Assembly: GCF_014269395.1 (NCBI RefSeq)
Contig: NZ_JACOGK010000005.1
Span: forward strand, 43,505 to 107,504
Length of the DNA: 64,000 bases
DNA from: Megasphaera hominis
Lineage (GTDB): Bacteria; Bacillota; Negativicutes; Veillonellales; Megasphaeraceae
Direction: 5' to 3'
The notes beneath the pieces were generated by a model. The model made no database searches and was not told where the DNA came from. It saw only the letters and a program-made list of their open reading frames with translations. This document shows positions 28,320-35,276 of the stretch, piece by piece (the first letter of the stretch is position 1; the number at the start of each line of letters is the position of its first letter). Made by a program: the position numbers and the translations under genes.

Positions 28320-28349
28320 ATAATTAGTTCGTCCTTACAAACTAATTAT
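28320..28349. promoter_or_regulatory. Perfect ten-base dyad overlapping the LysR promoter
   Basis: ATAATTAGTT and AACTAATTAT with a ten-base spacer end 14 bases before the TATAAT (28364-28369, with TGG extension) of the LysR gene, where an autoregulatory LysR site would lie. Confidence 0.55.
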
Positions 28350-28460
28350 AGGCTTTCACCTGGTATAATTCAATACTCCCGTTTATGCTATTTTTAATAT
28401 TCACCTGTTCTTATCTGTAAACATATACTCTTTTGGTGTTCATTAACAGGAGGTAACACT

Positions 28461-29372
28461 ATGGATTTCCATCATCTTAAATATTTCGTCGAAGTAGCGG
28501 ACAAAAAATCCTTCAGTAAAGCTGCGCGCACGTTGCATATATCCCAGTCGGCTATTAGCCGTACGATCAAAGCCTTAGAAGAGGAACTCGGTGTCGTTCT
28601 GTTTATGCGCAATGCCAAAGCCGTAGAATTAACGGACGCCGGGACAATTTTCCTGTCCCATGCCAAACGCGTCGTCTTCATGTTTGAACATTTGAAGACG
28701 GACTTCGAAAATGAATTCAAGCTGGAACAAGGTACGGTCCTCATCGGCCTGCCCCCGATCACGGGTGCACCGATCTTTGCCAACCTGCTGGGTGCCTTCA
28801 AACAGGAATACCCGCAGATCGAGCTGGACCTCTATGAACACGGTTCGAAAAAGGTTGAAATCAGCGTCCAGGAAGGTCTCATCGATTTGGGCATCGTCTG
28901 CACGCAGCCGAAGGAAAAGGAATTCGAATCGTTCTTCCTCACACAGGATCCCATGAATGTCATCATTCATCGCGACAACATCCTGTCGAAAGAAAAATCT
29001 ATTCCTCTCAAAAAGCTGGCCAACGAATCGCTCGTTCTCTACCGCGATGATTTCAATCTCCACGACGAAATCATTCAGGACTGCAAGAAAATCGGTTTCC
29101 AGCCGAAAATCGTCTTTGAAACGAGCCAGCGTGATCTCATGATCCAGACTGTTGTGGCCAACCTCGGCGTAGCACTCCTGCCGAGCCGTATCTGCCCGAA
29201 CAAGGAATCGAACCCGCGGGTCTGCGAATCCGTCGTCGTCCGTCCCCTCGTCGAACCGGAAATCATGCATGTCCTCTACGTCATCTGGAAACGGGGTCAC
29301 TACCTGTCCCATGCAGCCCAGCTCTGGCTTGATTTCGTCCGCAACAAGACGCGCATTATTTCCAACGTCTGA
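28461..29372 (+). CDS. LysR-family transcriptional regulator
   Basis: A 303-residue regulator with the N-terminal winged helix-turn-helix MDFHHLKYFVEVADKKSFSK and SQSAISRTIKALEEELG, then a periplasmic-binding-like effector domain from about residue 90. The N-terminal region resembles the CidR/AlsR group that responds to acetate or fermentation state, but subfamily is not certain. Good AGGAGG site. Divergent from the second PFOR gene with dyads between them, so control of PFOR by this protein is the natural hypothesis. Confidence 0.93.
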   Translation: MDFHHLKYFVEVADKKSFSKAARTLHISQSAISRTIKALEEELGVVLFMRNAKAVELTDAGTIFLSHAKRVVFMFEHLKTDFENEFKLEQGTVLIGLPPITGAPIFANLLGAFKQEYPQIELDLYEHGSKKVEISVQEGLIDLGIVCTQPKEKEFESFFLTQDPMNVIIHRDNILSKEKSIPLKKLANESLVLYRDDFNLHDEIIQDCKKIGFQPKIVFETSQRDLMIQTVVANLGVALLPSRICPNKESNPRVCESVVVRPLVEPEIMHVLYVIWKRGHYLSHAAQLWLDFVRNKTRIISNV

Positions 29373-29411
29373 GACCGGTCCAGGCCATAACGGAGAAAGG
29401 GCTTTAGCATC

Positions 29412-29819
29412 TTGAAGATTCCCCATTTTATGAAAAAACGCATCGTATCTCTTTCGGACACGACCGTGTCGGAAAGAGATACGATACTTCCTGAAGAAGA
29501 ATACAGGCTGCAAAAGGAATCACTCAAAAAGCAGTACAAGGCCCTGCCGGGCTTACATAAAGCTGTGATTCTCACGGCCATAGGCGCCTGTAGCCTCGTA
29601 GTCATCCAATTTATTTGGATCATAGCACTGCAATATCAGATTTCCCTGCTGCAGGAACAAAACCGCTTGCAGGAAATACGGCTGGTACAGCTCGAGCAGG
29701 CCAGTGACAAGCACAACAACCTCTTGTACTCTACGTATGAATCGTTACAGGATCTCACCAAGAAATGGCATGACCTGCGTTTCCAGGTATTAGAAAATAC
29801 ATGGAAGCTGGGCAACTGA
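29412..29819 (+). CDS. Small membrane protein with coiled coil, unknown function
   Basis: A 135-residue protein I do not recognise. It has a charged N-terminal cytoplasmic part, one membrane helix at about residues 48-72 (HKAVILTAIGACSLVVIQFI), and a C-terminal helical region rich in Q/E/L (LQEQNRLQEIRLVQLEQASD) that looks coiled-coil, similar in topology to FtsL/DivIC-like bitopic proteins, though no homology is claimed. TTG 29412 has AAAGGG ten bases upstream; ATG 29430 is an alternative. Follows the LysR gene by 39 bp. A 44-bp palindrome lies in its first codons. Confidence 0.65.
   Translation: MKIPHFMKKRIVSLSDTTVSERDTILPEEEYRLQKESLKKQYKALPGLHKAVILTAIGACSLVVIQFIWIIALQYQISLLQEQNRLQEIRLVQLEQASDKHNNLLYSTYESLQDLTKKWHDLRFQVLENTWKLGN
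29442..29485. repeat. Near-perfect 44-bp palindrome inside a coding region
   Basis: Arms ATCGTATCTCTTTC / GAAAGAGATACGAT (14 bases, perfect) enclose GACACG / CGTGTC (six bases, perfect) with one-base G mismatches and an AC centre. It lies at codons 11-25 of the 29412 gene. No T-run follows, so it is not a standard terminator. Confidence 0.85.
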
Positions 29820-29827
29820 CAGAGATA

Positions 29828-29866
29828 AAAAAAGAAGGCTGTGGATTTCTCCACGCCTTCTTTTTT
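29828..29866. terminator. Bidirectional terminator between the 29412 gene and the glutathione peroxidase gene
   Basis: AAAAAAGAAGGC / GCCTTCTTTTTT with inner GTGGA / TCCAC; A- and T-runs at both ends. Confidence 0.92.
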
Positions 29867-29886
29867 GTTGTACTGCTGCAGTGTTC

Positions 29887-30432
29887 TTAGAGGAGTTTTT
29901 CAATATCCCCGGCAATAGCCGAAGGAACCGTCGTCGGTTCAAAGCGTTCTACTACGTTGCCCTGACGATCGATGAGGAATTTCGTAAAGTTCCATTTAAT
30001 GCCATCGCCTTCGAGGAATTCCGGGAAGTTCGCTTTCAGCGCTTCGACCAGAACGGGAGCGATGGGGTGATTCATGTCAAAGCCCTTAAAGCCTTTTTGT
30101 TCCGTCAGATATTTAAACAGGGGCTGTGCCGTTTCACCACGGACATCGCCTTTTTCAAAGATCTGGAAAGTAACGCCATAGTTGACGCGGCAGAAATCCT
30201 GGATTTCATCAGCTGTACCCGGATCCTGTTCGGCAAACTGATTGCACGGGAAACCGAGGATTTCCAAGCCTTTATCTTTATACTGTTCGTACAGTTTCTG
30301 TAATTCTTCAAACTGCGGCGTAAAACCACATTGGCTGGCTGTATTGACGATTAATAATACCTTACCTTTATATTCACTTAACGATTTTTCTACACCGCGG
30401 TTTGTTTTTACAGTAAAATCATATACGTTCAT
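29887..30432 (-). CDS. Glutathione peroxidase family peroxidase (cysteine form)
   Basis: Thiol peroxidase of the GPx fold, 181 residues, reducing hydroperoxides with thioredoxin or glutathione. Catalytic tetrad visible: peroxidatic Cys35 in [10 protein letters not shown], Gln in FPCNQF near residue 73, and the Trp-Asn pair in [10 protein letters not shown] near 147. The active residue is Cys, not selenocysteine. FPCNQF also gives the resolving-type cysteine. AGGAGG lies eight bases before the ATG. Divergent from ohrR with shared dyads, so peroxide-responsive OhrR control is likely. Confidence 0.95.
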   Translation of the reverse strand: MNVYDFTVKTNRGVEKSLSEYKGKVLLIVNTASQCGFTPQFEELQKLYEQYKDKGLEILGFPCNQFAEQDPGTADEIQDFCRVNYGVTFQIFEKGDVRGETAQPLFKYLTEQKGFKGFDMNHPIAPVLVEALKANFPEFLEGDGIKWNFTKFLIDRQGNVVERFEPTTVPSAIAGDIEKLL

Positions 30433-30435
30433 GTT

Positions 30436-30489
30436 CCATTCCTCCTGTTCGATTATATATAACCATTCCTCCTGTTCGATTATATATAA
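30436..30489 (-). repeat. Exact 27-bp tandem duplication of the peroxidase gene's ribosome site region
   Basis: Two identical 27-base units (30436-30462 and 30463-30489) lie immediately before the start codon. Each, on the minus strand, reads TTATATATAATCG then AACAGGAGGAATGG, so the AGGAGG ribosome site and a TATAAT-like hexamer are both duplicated. The upstream copy adds an ATG and a 15-codon open frame that overlaps the real start. Confidence 0.95.
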
Positions 30490-30552
30490 TAAGTTTTATA
30501 GGAAACTGCAGCAGCTTGTTTGGCTGCAGTGTTTCTTTCTCTCCATGCATTT

Positions 30553-30651
30553 ATTATACATGGTTTTTCTATTTTGTCAAATTAAATTATATAAAATAAA
30601 ATTTGACTTGTTTGTGCTTTAGCATTACAATAAAGTTAATCTTATTGTAAT
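30553..30651. promoter_or_regulatory. Divergent gpx / ohrR promoters with two perfect dyads
   Basis: Minus (gpx): TTGACA (30575-30580), 16-base spacer, TATAAT (30553-30558). Plus (ohrR): TTGACT (30603-30608), 17-base spacer, TACAAT (30626-30631). Dyad 1, GTCAAATT / AATTTGAC (30576-30583, 30600-30607), overlaps both -35 boxes. Dyad 2, ATTACAATAA / TTATTGTAAT (30624-30633, 30642-30651), covers the ohrR -10. The A/T-rich dyads resemble OhrR/MarR operators. Confidence 0.8.
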
Positions 30652-30664
30652 GGAGACCAGCACT

Positions 30665-31123
30665 ATGACTACAAAAAAATACGATCCTTTATTATTACAA
30701 AACCAGCTTTGTTTTCCCCTCTATGCCAGCGCCCGTAAAATTGTGGCGGCCTATCACCCGATGCTCAAGAAGCTGGGTATTACGTACCCCCAATATATTA
30801 CGATGATGGTCCTTTGGGAAGAAAAAGAAATCTCTATGCATGACCTGGGCCAGCGTCTGCTTCTCGATTCCGGTACGCTGACGCCGGTATTGAAGAAGCT
30901 CGAAGCCCAAGGCTTTATCCGCCGCTACCGCAAGCAGGAAGATGAACGGCTGCTCATGGCCGCGCTTACGGAAAAAGGCCTGGCCCTGCGCGACCAGGCA
31001 GCAGACATTCCCCACCAAATGGGCTGTCTCTTAAACCGCAAGGGTACGCTCTTTTCGCCTGAAGAAATGGAGCGGCTGAAAAAAGAGCTGTATGAAATCA
31101 TCGACGCCCTGACAGCCAAATAG
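30665..31123 (+). CDS. ohrR: OhrR-type MarR-family peroxide-sensing repressor
   Basis: A 152-residue winged-helix repressor closely patterned on OhrR: LLLQNQLCFPLYASARK with the reactive Cys16, GITYPQYITMMVLWEE, and LDSGTLTPVLKKLEAQGFIR (recognition helix) with DER in the wing. Organic hydroperoxide oxidises the cysteine and releases the repressor from DNA. ATG 30665 has GGAG nine bases upstream; the earlier ATG at 30650 falls in an operator dyad and lacks a site. Divergent from the peroxidase gene, its likely target. Confidence 0.93.
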   Translation: MTTKKYDPLLLQNQLCFPLYASARKIVAAYHPMLKKLGITYPQYITMMVLWEEKEISMHDLGQRLLLDSGTLTPVLKKLEAQGFIRRYRKQEDERLLMAALTEKGLALRDQAADIPHQMGCLLNRKGTLFSPEEMERLKKELYEIIDALTAK

Positions 31124-31135
31124 GGAGGACAAACA

Positions 31136-31186
31136 AAACGCCTTGTACCGAAATACGCAATGCTGTTATTTCGGTACAAGGCGTTT
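31136..31186. terminator. Bidirectional terminator between ohrR and the HAD gene
   Basis: Perfect 20-base arms beginning AAACGCCTTGTACCG, 11-base loop, then the complement ending GCGTTT. Convergent genes on both sides. Confidence 0.8.
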
Positions 31187-31200
31187 CTGTATGATCGTAG

Positions 31201-31887
31201 TTACGTTGGTTGACATAAAAGTTGCAGGAATGCTTCCGGTTCCGGCAGGCGGTGCAACAGCACCCACGGTGAATGGGCCTGCAGCTGCTCATACGTATAA
31301 TGGCCCGTAGCGACGGAAACCGTATAAGCGCCGATGGCCTTGCCACACTGTATGTCATAGGGTGTATCACCGATGACGTACATGGCTTCGATTTCACTGC
31401 CCCAGGTTTTCTCGGCAATAGCATGGGCATATTTAGCCATATCATCGCGATAGTAGAAATTGCGGGCAAAACCGGAATGGTCAAAGTCAAAGTATTGTGA
31501 AAGGTTGAAAAAGTCCAGTTTCATACGGGCCCCATGAATGCTGTTACCCGTAAGCAGGCACTGATGAAAATCCGGATGCTGCGCAAAAAAAGGCAGGAGA
31601 TCCCGTACAGGCGGAATGATTTCACCGTTCATCTTCTGCAGCCATTTCATGAGATGCTTTTCATAGTTCCGGCAAAATTCATTGACTTCTTCGTCGTCAG
31701 GCATGACGCCTGTAGCCTGGTATAAGAGCTGCTGGCAAATGTAGTTGTCCGTCCGGCCGCCGGCAGAAATCTTCGGCACGGCCTGGTCATCGCCTTTGAG
31801 TTCATGGAATACCTCGTAGATAGCGTTCATACCGGCCATACCCGTATTGACGAGGGTACCGTCAATATCCCAATATAAGAGCTTCAT
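31201..31887 (-). CDS. HAD-superfamily hydrolase (phosphatase-like)
   Basis: A 228-residue HAD protein. Motif I YWDIDGTLVNTG at residue 5 carries the nucleophile and acid Asp; motif II LLTGNS near 112; motif III lysine region; motif IV YVIGDTPYDIQCGK near 167. A helical cap between motifs I and II places it with phosphoglycolate phosphatase-like enzymes. Substrate unknown. ATG 31887 follows AAGGAGGGG; upstream frame to 31974 overlaps the ackA terminator and is not coding. Lies downstream of ackA but separated by that terminator. Confidence 0.9.
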   Translation of the reverse strand: MKLLYWDIDGTLVNTGMAGMNAIYEVFHELKGDDQAVPKISAGGRTDNYICQQLLYQATGVMPDDEEVNEFCRNYEKHLMKWLQKMNGEIIPPVRDLLPFFAQHPDFHQCLLTGNSIHGARMKLDFFNLSQYFDFDHSGFARNFYYRDDMAKYAHAIAEKTWGSEIEAMYVIGDTPYDIQCGKAIGAYTVSVATGHYTYEQLQAHSPWVLLHRLPEPEAFLQLLCQPT

Positions 31888-31915
31888 TATTCCCCTCCTT
31901 TCTGCTATGGAAAAA

Positions 31916-31969
31916 GGGCCGGGCATCAGAAGCAGGCAGTATGTACTGCAACATTCCAATGCCCGGCCC
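31916..31969 (-). terminator. Terminator of ackA
   Basis: Arms GGGCCGGGCAT / ATGCCCGGCCC with an inner GCAG/CTGC pair; TTTTTCC follows on the minus strand. Confidence 0.88.
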
Positions 31970-32002
31970 CTCAACCAGGTATCTGCTGACTACTGCCGCA
32001 AA

Positions 32003-33196
32003 TTATTTGGAAACGAGTTCCTTTGTATCGCGGGCAATCATGATTTCTTCGTTTGTCGGGATAACATACAGTTTAACTGTAGAGTCGTCCGTGCTGATGA
32101 GCGCATCTTTACCACGTACGTTGTTGCGTTCCGGGCAAAGTTTTGCGCCTAAGTATTCGAGGCCTTCGCAGATAGCTGCGCGGTCTTCGATACCGTTTTC
32201 GCCAACGCCGGCCGTAAAGGTGATGACGTCAACGCCGCCCATAGCAGCAGCCAGGGCACCGATCAGTTTGCGTACCTGATAGTGGAACATATCGAGGGCG
32301 AGCTGAGCGCGTTCGTTACCTTCTTTGGCAGCCTCGCCGAGATCACGGAAGTCACTGGAAACGCCGGAAATACCGAGTACGCCGGATTTCTTGTTCATGA
32401 GCGTGTCCATTTCTTTCGTGGACAGGTTGTGTTTGTCCATAACGTTGAGGACGATGGCCGGGTCGATATCGCCGCAGCGTGTACCCATGAGGACGCCGGC
32501 GAGCGGTGTGAAGCCCATCGTCGTATCTACGCATTTGCCATATTTGATAGCAGCTAAGGAAGAGCCGTTACCCAAGTGGCAGTTGATAACGCGGAGTTTT
32601 TCCTGCGGTACGCCCATAACTTTGGCGATCTGGCCGGCTACATAGCGGTGGCTTGTGCCGTGGAAGCCATAACGGCGGATGCCGTCTTCTTTATACAATT
32701 CATACGGAAGGCCATACATAAAAGCTTTCGGCGGCATTGTCTGATGGAATGCCGTATCAAATACAGCAACCTGCGGTACGTTCGGCATAATAGCTTTGCA
32801 GGCGTTGATACCGATAATGTTCGGCGGGTTGTGCAGCGGAGCCATGGCAGAGCATTTTTCCAGGGCTTTCATGACTTCGTCGTTAATAACTGTGGAGGAA
32901 GCAAATTCTTCCCCGCCATGGACAACACGGTGGCCAACAGCGTCGATAGCGTCCATCGATTTGATAACGCCGCATTCTGCGTCAGTAAGGATGTCCAATA
33001 CCATCTTTACTGCAACCTGATGATCCGGAATAGACTGCTGTACTTCTTTTTTCTGGCCATTCCATTTGTGTGTCAGCAGAGAATCGGAAAGTCCGATTTT
33101 TTCTACCAACCCTTTTGCCATGACTTCTTCATTGTCCATGTTTACCAACTGGTATTTCAAGGACGAACTGCCGCAGTTTACAACCAATACGATCAT
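32003..33196 (-). CDS. ackA: Acetate kinase
   Basis: Converts acetyl phosphate and ADP to acetate and ATP. The 397-residue protein has the N-terminal [14 protein letters not shown] phosphate loop, HRVVHGGE near residue 90, [10 protein letters not shown] near 145, [10 protein letters not shown] near 173, GNGSSLAA near 210 and the C-terminal [11 protein letters not shown]. Length and motifs are textbook. It follows a lipoprotein gene by 27 bp and probably shares its promoter. With the PFORs it completes the pyruvate-to-acetate route; the phosphotransacetylase gene is not in the window. Confidence 0.98.
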   Translation of the reverse strand: MIVLVVNCGSSSLKYQLVNMDNEEVMAKGLVEKIGLSDSLLTHKWNGQKKEVQQSIPDHQVAVKMVLDILTDAECGVIKSMDAIDAVGHRVVHGGEEFASSTVINDEVMKALEKCSAMAPLHNPPNIIGINACKAIMPNVPQVAVFDTAFHQTMPPKAFMYGLPYELYKEDGIRRYGFHGTSHRYVAGQIAKVMGVPQEKLRVINCHLGNGSSLAAIKYGKCVDTTMGFTPLAGVLMGTRCGDIDPAIVLNVMDKHNLSTKEMDTLMNKKSGVLGISGVSSDFRDLGEAAKEGNERAQLALDMFHYQVRKLIGALAAAMGGVDVITFTAGVGENGIEDRAAICEGLEYLGAKLCPERNNVRGKDALISTDDSTVKLYVIPTNEEIMIARDTKELVSK

Positions 33197-33223
33197 GCAA
33201 TTTACCTTCTTTCGTGTATTCTT

Positions 33224-33766
33224 CTAATTATTTTTGATTTGACCAAAGACATGATCAATTACCTCTTTGCCTACAGCATCGTTGTCTGAGTACAAATACG
33301 TAATATCCCATACTTGGTCTTTATCTTCAAAAAACAGGCTGCGCCCCGCCATCTTGACCGTACGGCCCTGGACGTTGAGGTTAAAGGTCGCTTCAACTTC
33401 CGTCGCCGGCTTATCAAGGACAGTGGTCTGCGTTACTGTTTTCTGCAGATCAGAAAGTGTTGCCGTCTGCGCTAGCATATACGTAGGTTCTTCCGCCCAC
33501 GCCTGCACAGATGTGCTGCTGGCCGGCCGGGATTCTGCCGTAATAATCCAATGGGCATCGTTGGCACCATAAAAATTGGTTCCGTCTTTTTGATGCATTT
33601 CACCTAATTGGACAGGTGTCATCAGATATACCTCTGAATTGCCGGATTTGAGCTGCGTATAGCCGAAGCTGTATTCTTCCATGATGGTTTCGTTACCGCA
33701 ACCAGTCAAAAGGAAAAAGGAAGCCGCAGCCAGCGCGGAAACCAGGAATTTTTTCATTCTCTTCAT
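33224..33766 (-). CDS. Predicted lipoprotein, unknown function
   Basis: A 180-residue secreted lipoprotein: basic start MKRMKKF, hydrophobic core, and lipobox LLTGC with the modified cysteine at residue 23. The mature part is unremarkable mixed alpha/beta and matches no family I can name. AGGTGA precedes the ATG. It is the first gene of a likely two-gene unit with ackA, an unexpected pairing of envelope lipoprotein and central metabolism. Confidence 0.8.
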   Translation of the reverse strand: MKRMKKFLVSALAAASFFLLTGCGNETIMEEYSFGYTQLKSGNSEVYLMTPVQLGEMHQKDGTNFYGANDAHWIITAESRPASSTSVQAWAEEPTYMLAQTATLSDLQKTVTQTTVLDKPATEVEATFNLNVQGRTVKMAGRSLFFEDKDQVWDITYLYSDNDAVGKEVIDHVFGQIKNN

Positions 33767-33802
33767 ACTATCACCTATTATGCTTTCTAACAGACTTGTT
33801 TA

Positions 33803-33813
33803 ATTATAGCATA
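33803..33813 (-). promoter_or_regulatory. Extended -10 promoter of the lipoprotein-ackA unit
   Basis: ATATGCTATAAT on the minus strand (TATAAT at 33803-33808), the same extended -10 sequence as at 11935; no clear -35. Confidence 0.6.
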
Positions 33814-33862
33814 TTCTAGAAAAGAGAAAAAGGAGAAATTGTAAAATGTCTCGTCAAATCCC

Positions 33863-33891
33863 TGTTAAATACCCCTTTTTGCCCGTATAAT
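33863..33891 (+). promoter_or_regulatory. Promoter of tmcAL
   Basis: TGTTAA (33863-33868), 17-base spacer, TATAAT (33886-33891), 39 bases upstream of the ATG; a TTAAGGAG ribosome site follows. Confidence 0.6.
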
Positions 33892-33930
33892 ATACTATGT
33901 ATTATATATTAGTTTCTTAAGGAGTCTGCC

Positions 33931-35127
33931 ATGCCTGCTGCTATTGCCATCATTGCTGAATTCAATCCCTTTCATACGGGCCACGCGTATTTACTCGCTA
34001 CACTGCGCCGGCACTTTGGTCCTCATGCAGCGCTCGTCGTCATCCTGAGCGGGTCCTTCGTCCAGCGCGGTGAACCGGCCCTCTTCTCTAAATGGCAGCG
34101 TGCTTCCATGGCTGTAGAAAATGGAGCAGACTGCGTCGTAGAACTGCCGGCAGTTTACGCCCTGTCAAGTGCCGCCGGGTTTGCTGCCGGCGGCGCAGGC
34201 CTGGCAATACGGCTGGGCTGCACACACCTGGCCTGCGGCGTCGAAACAGGGACAGCCGGCGATTTCCTGCGCCTGGCCCGCATAGCCCAAGAAAGCAGCG
34301 CAACCGGGCATGGACGTACGGCCGGCCAGGCCCTGACTGACGCCATAACAGCAGCGGCCCCGGATTTGGCCTCTCTGTTGCAGCAGCCCAATGCGCTTCT
34401 GGCGTTAGAATACGCCAAGGCTATTACCGCTTCAGGCCAGGAACTTGCCTTCCTTCCCGTGCCCCGGCAAGGCAGTGATCATACCAGTGGTCTAGACGGC
34501 ACCTATACGAGCGCTTCGGCCTTACGGCACGAGCTTACAGCCCGGGGCCTGACAGACCAGGCCGCAGCCTATTTACCGGCCAACTGCCAGGCTGCCGTAA
34601 AAAAACTCCTGGCCAGCGGCGCATATACGGACTATGACCGCTACGGCGATTTCGTACTTCTCCAAAACCGCTTGCTCACGCCGGAAAAGCTGGCCACGCT
34701 CCCGGCTTTTAGCGAAGGCCTGGAAAACCGCTGGTACCGCATGATGAGCGAGGCTCTTTCCTATGAAGCTGCCCTAGCGGCCGTAAAGACCAAACGCTAC
34801 GCCTATAGCCGTCTGTGCCGTATGGGAGCCTATACACTGCTCCAGCCGTCACAGGCCCTGATGGATGCGTCGTACAGCGAAGGGCCTCAGTATGGCCGCA
34901 TCCTCGCCTTAAACCGCCGCGGTGCCGCCCTGATTAAGGAAGCAGCCACACATTTCCCCATGCTTAACCGCGTCAAAGACAGCCGGCCCGTCCTCTCCCC
35001 CTTAGGCCAGGCGCAGCTGGCGCTGGATCTTCGCGCTACAGATATACAGCACTACTGCTTTACGTCCCGTACAGCCCGCACGGGCCATGCTGATTACTAC
35101 GAGTCACCCGCCTTCCACCCGGAATGA
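33931..35127 (+). CDS. tmcAL: tRNA(Met) cytidine acetate ligase TmcAL
   Basis: Uses acetate and ATP, via acetyl-AMP, to make N4-acetylcytidine at the wobble position of elongator tRNA-Met. The 398-residue protein starts IAIIAEFNPFHTGHAYLL, the nucleotidyltransferase HxGH-type signature, followed by SGSFVQRGEPALFSKWQRA and the helical C-terminal domain. Length matches YlbM/TmcAL. It is divergent from the ackA unit; acetate production and acetate use for tRNA modification sit back to back. Its stop codon lies within the terminator. Confidence 0.93.
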   Translation: MPAAIAIIAEFNPFHTGHAYLLATLRRHFGPHAALVVILSGSFVQRGEPALFSKWQRASMAVENGADCVVELPAVYALSSAAGFAAGGAGLAIRLGCTHLACGVETGTAGDFLRLARIAQESSATGHGRTAGQALTDAITAAAPDLASLLQQPNALLALEYAKAITASGQELAFLPVPRQGSDHTSGLDGTYTSASALRHELTARGLTDQAAAYLPANCQAAVKKLLASGAYTDYDRYGDFVLLQNRLLTPEKLATLPAFSEGLENRWYRMMSEALSYEAALAAVKTKRYAYSRLCRMGAYTLLQPSQALMDASYSEGPQYGRILALNRRGAALIKEAATHFPMLNRVKDSRPVLSPLGQAQLALDLRATDIQHYCFTSRTARTGHADYYESPAFHPE

Positions 35128-35140
35128 GCGGGTCTTTTTT
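35106..35140 (+). terminator. Terminator of tmcAL
   Basis: ACCCGC / GCGGGT stem enclosing the stop codon region, followed by CTTTTTTT. Confidence 0.85.
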
Positions 35141-35180
35141 TGTTTATTTTTTCATTTTTTGTCTTTTTCCTTTTGTTCTA

Positions 35181-35208
35181 TTGACTTTTTGACTTTTATG
35201 AGTATAAT
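35181..35208 (+). promoter_or_regulatory. Promoter of clpB
   Basis: TTGACT (35181-35186), 16-base spacer, TATAAT (35203-35208). No CIRCE element is present here, so clpB is not obviously under HrcA. Confidence 0.65.
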
Positions 35209-35276
35209 GATACTTGAACTTAGTTGTTCACTATCTTACTGCACAGACTTGCACCATACGCAAGGAGGTCTTAGTT

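Larger units (their letters stand above)
27945..28460. other. Long divergent control region between PFOR and the LysR gene
   Basis: No coding sequence seen. From left to right: the PFOR ribosome site, two AGATATCT palindromes 30 bp apart, an A/T-rich middle, an 11-base perfect dyad (28229-28257), a second ten-base dyad (28320-28349) and an extended -10 for the LysR gene (28364-28369). No clear sigma-A pair could be placed for PFOR itself. Confidence 0.7.

Noticed and set aside
35181-35194. Tandem TTGACTTT repeats before clpB as a CtsR heptad operator
   Set aside because: CtsR sites need heptads (GGTCAAA type) spaced ten bases apart; here the repeats are eight bases apart and lack the second C, so they are read as the -35 region.
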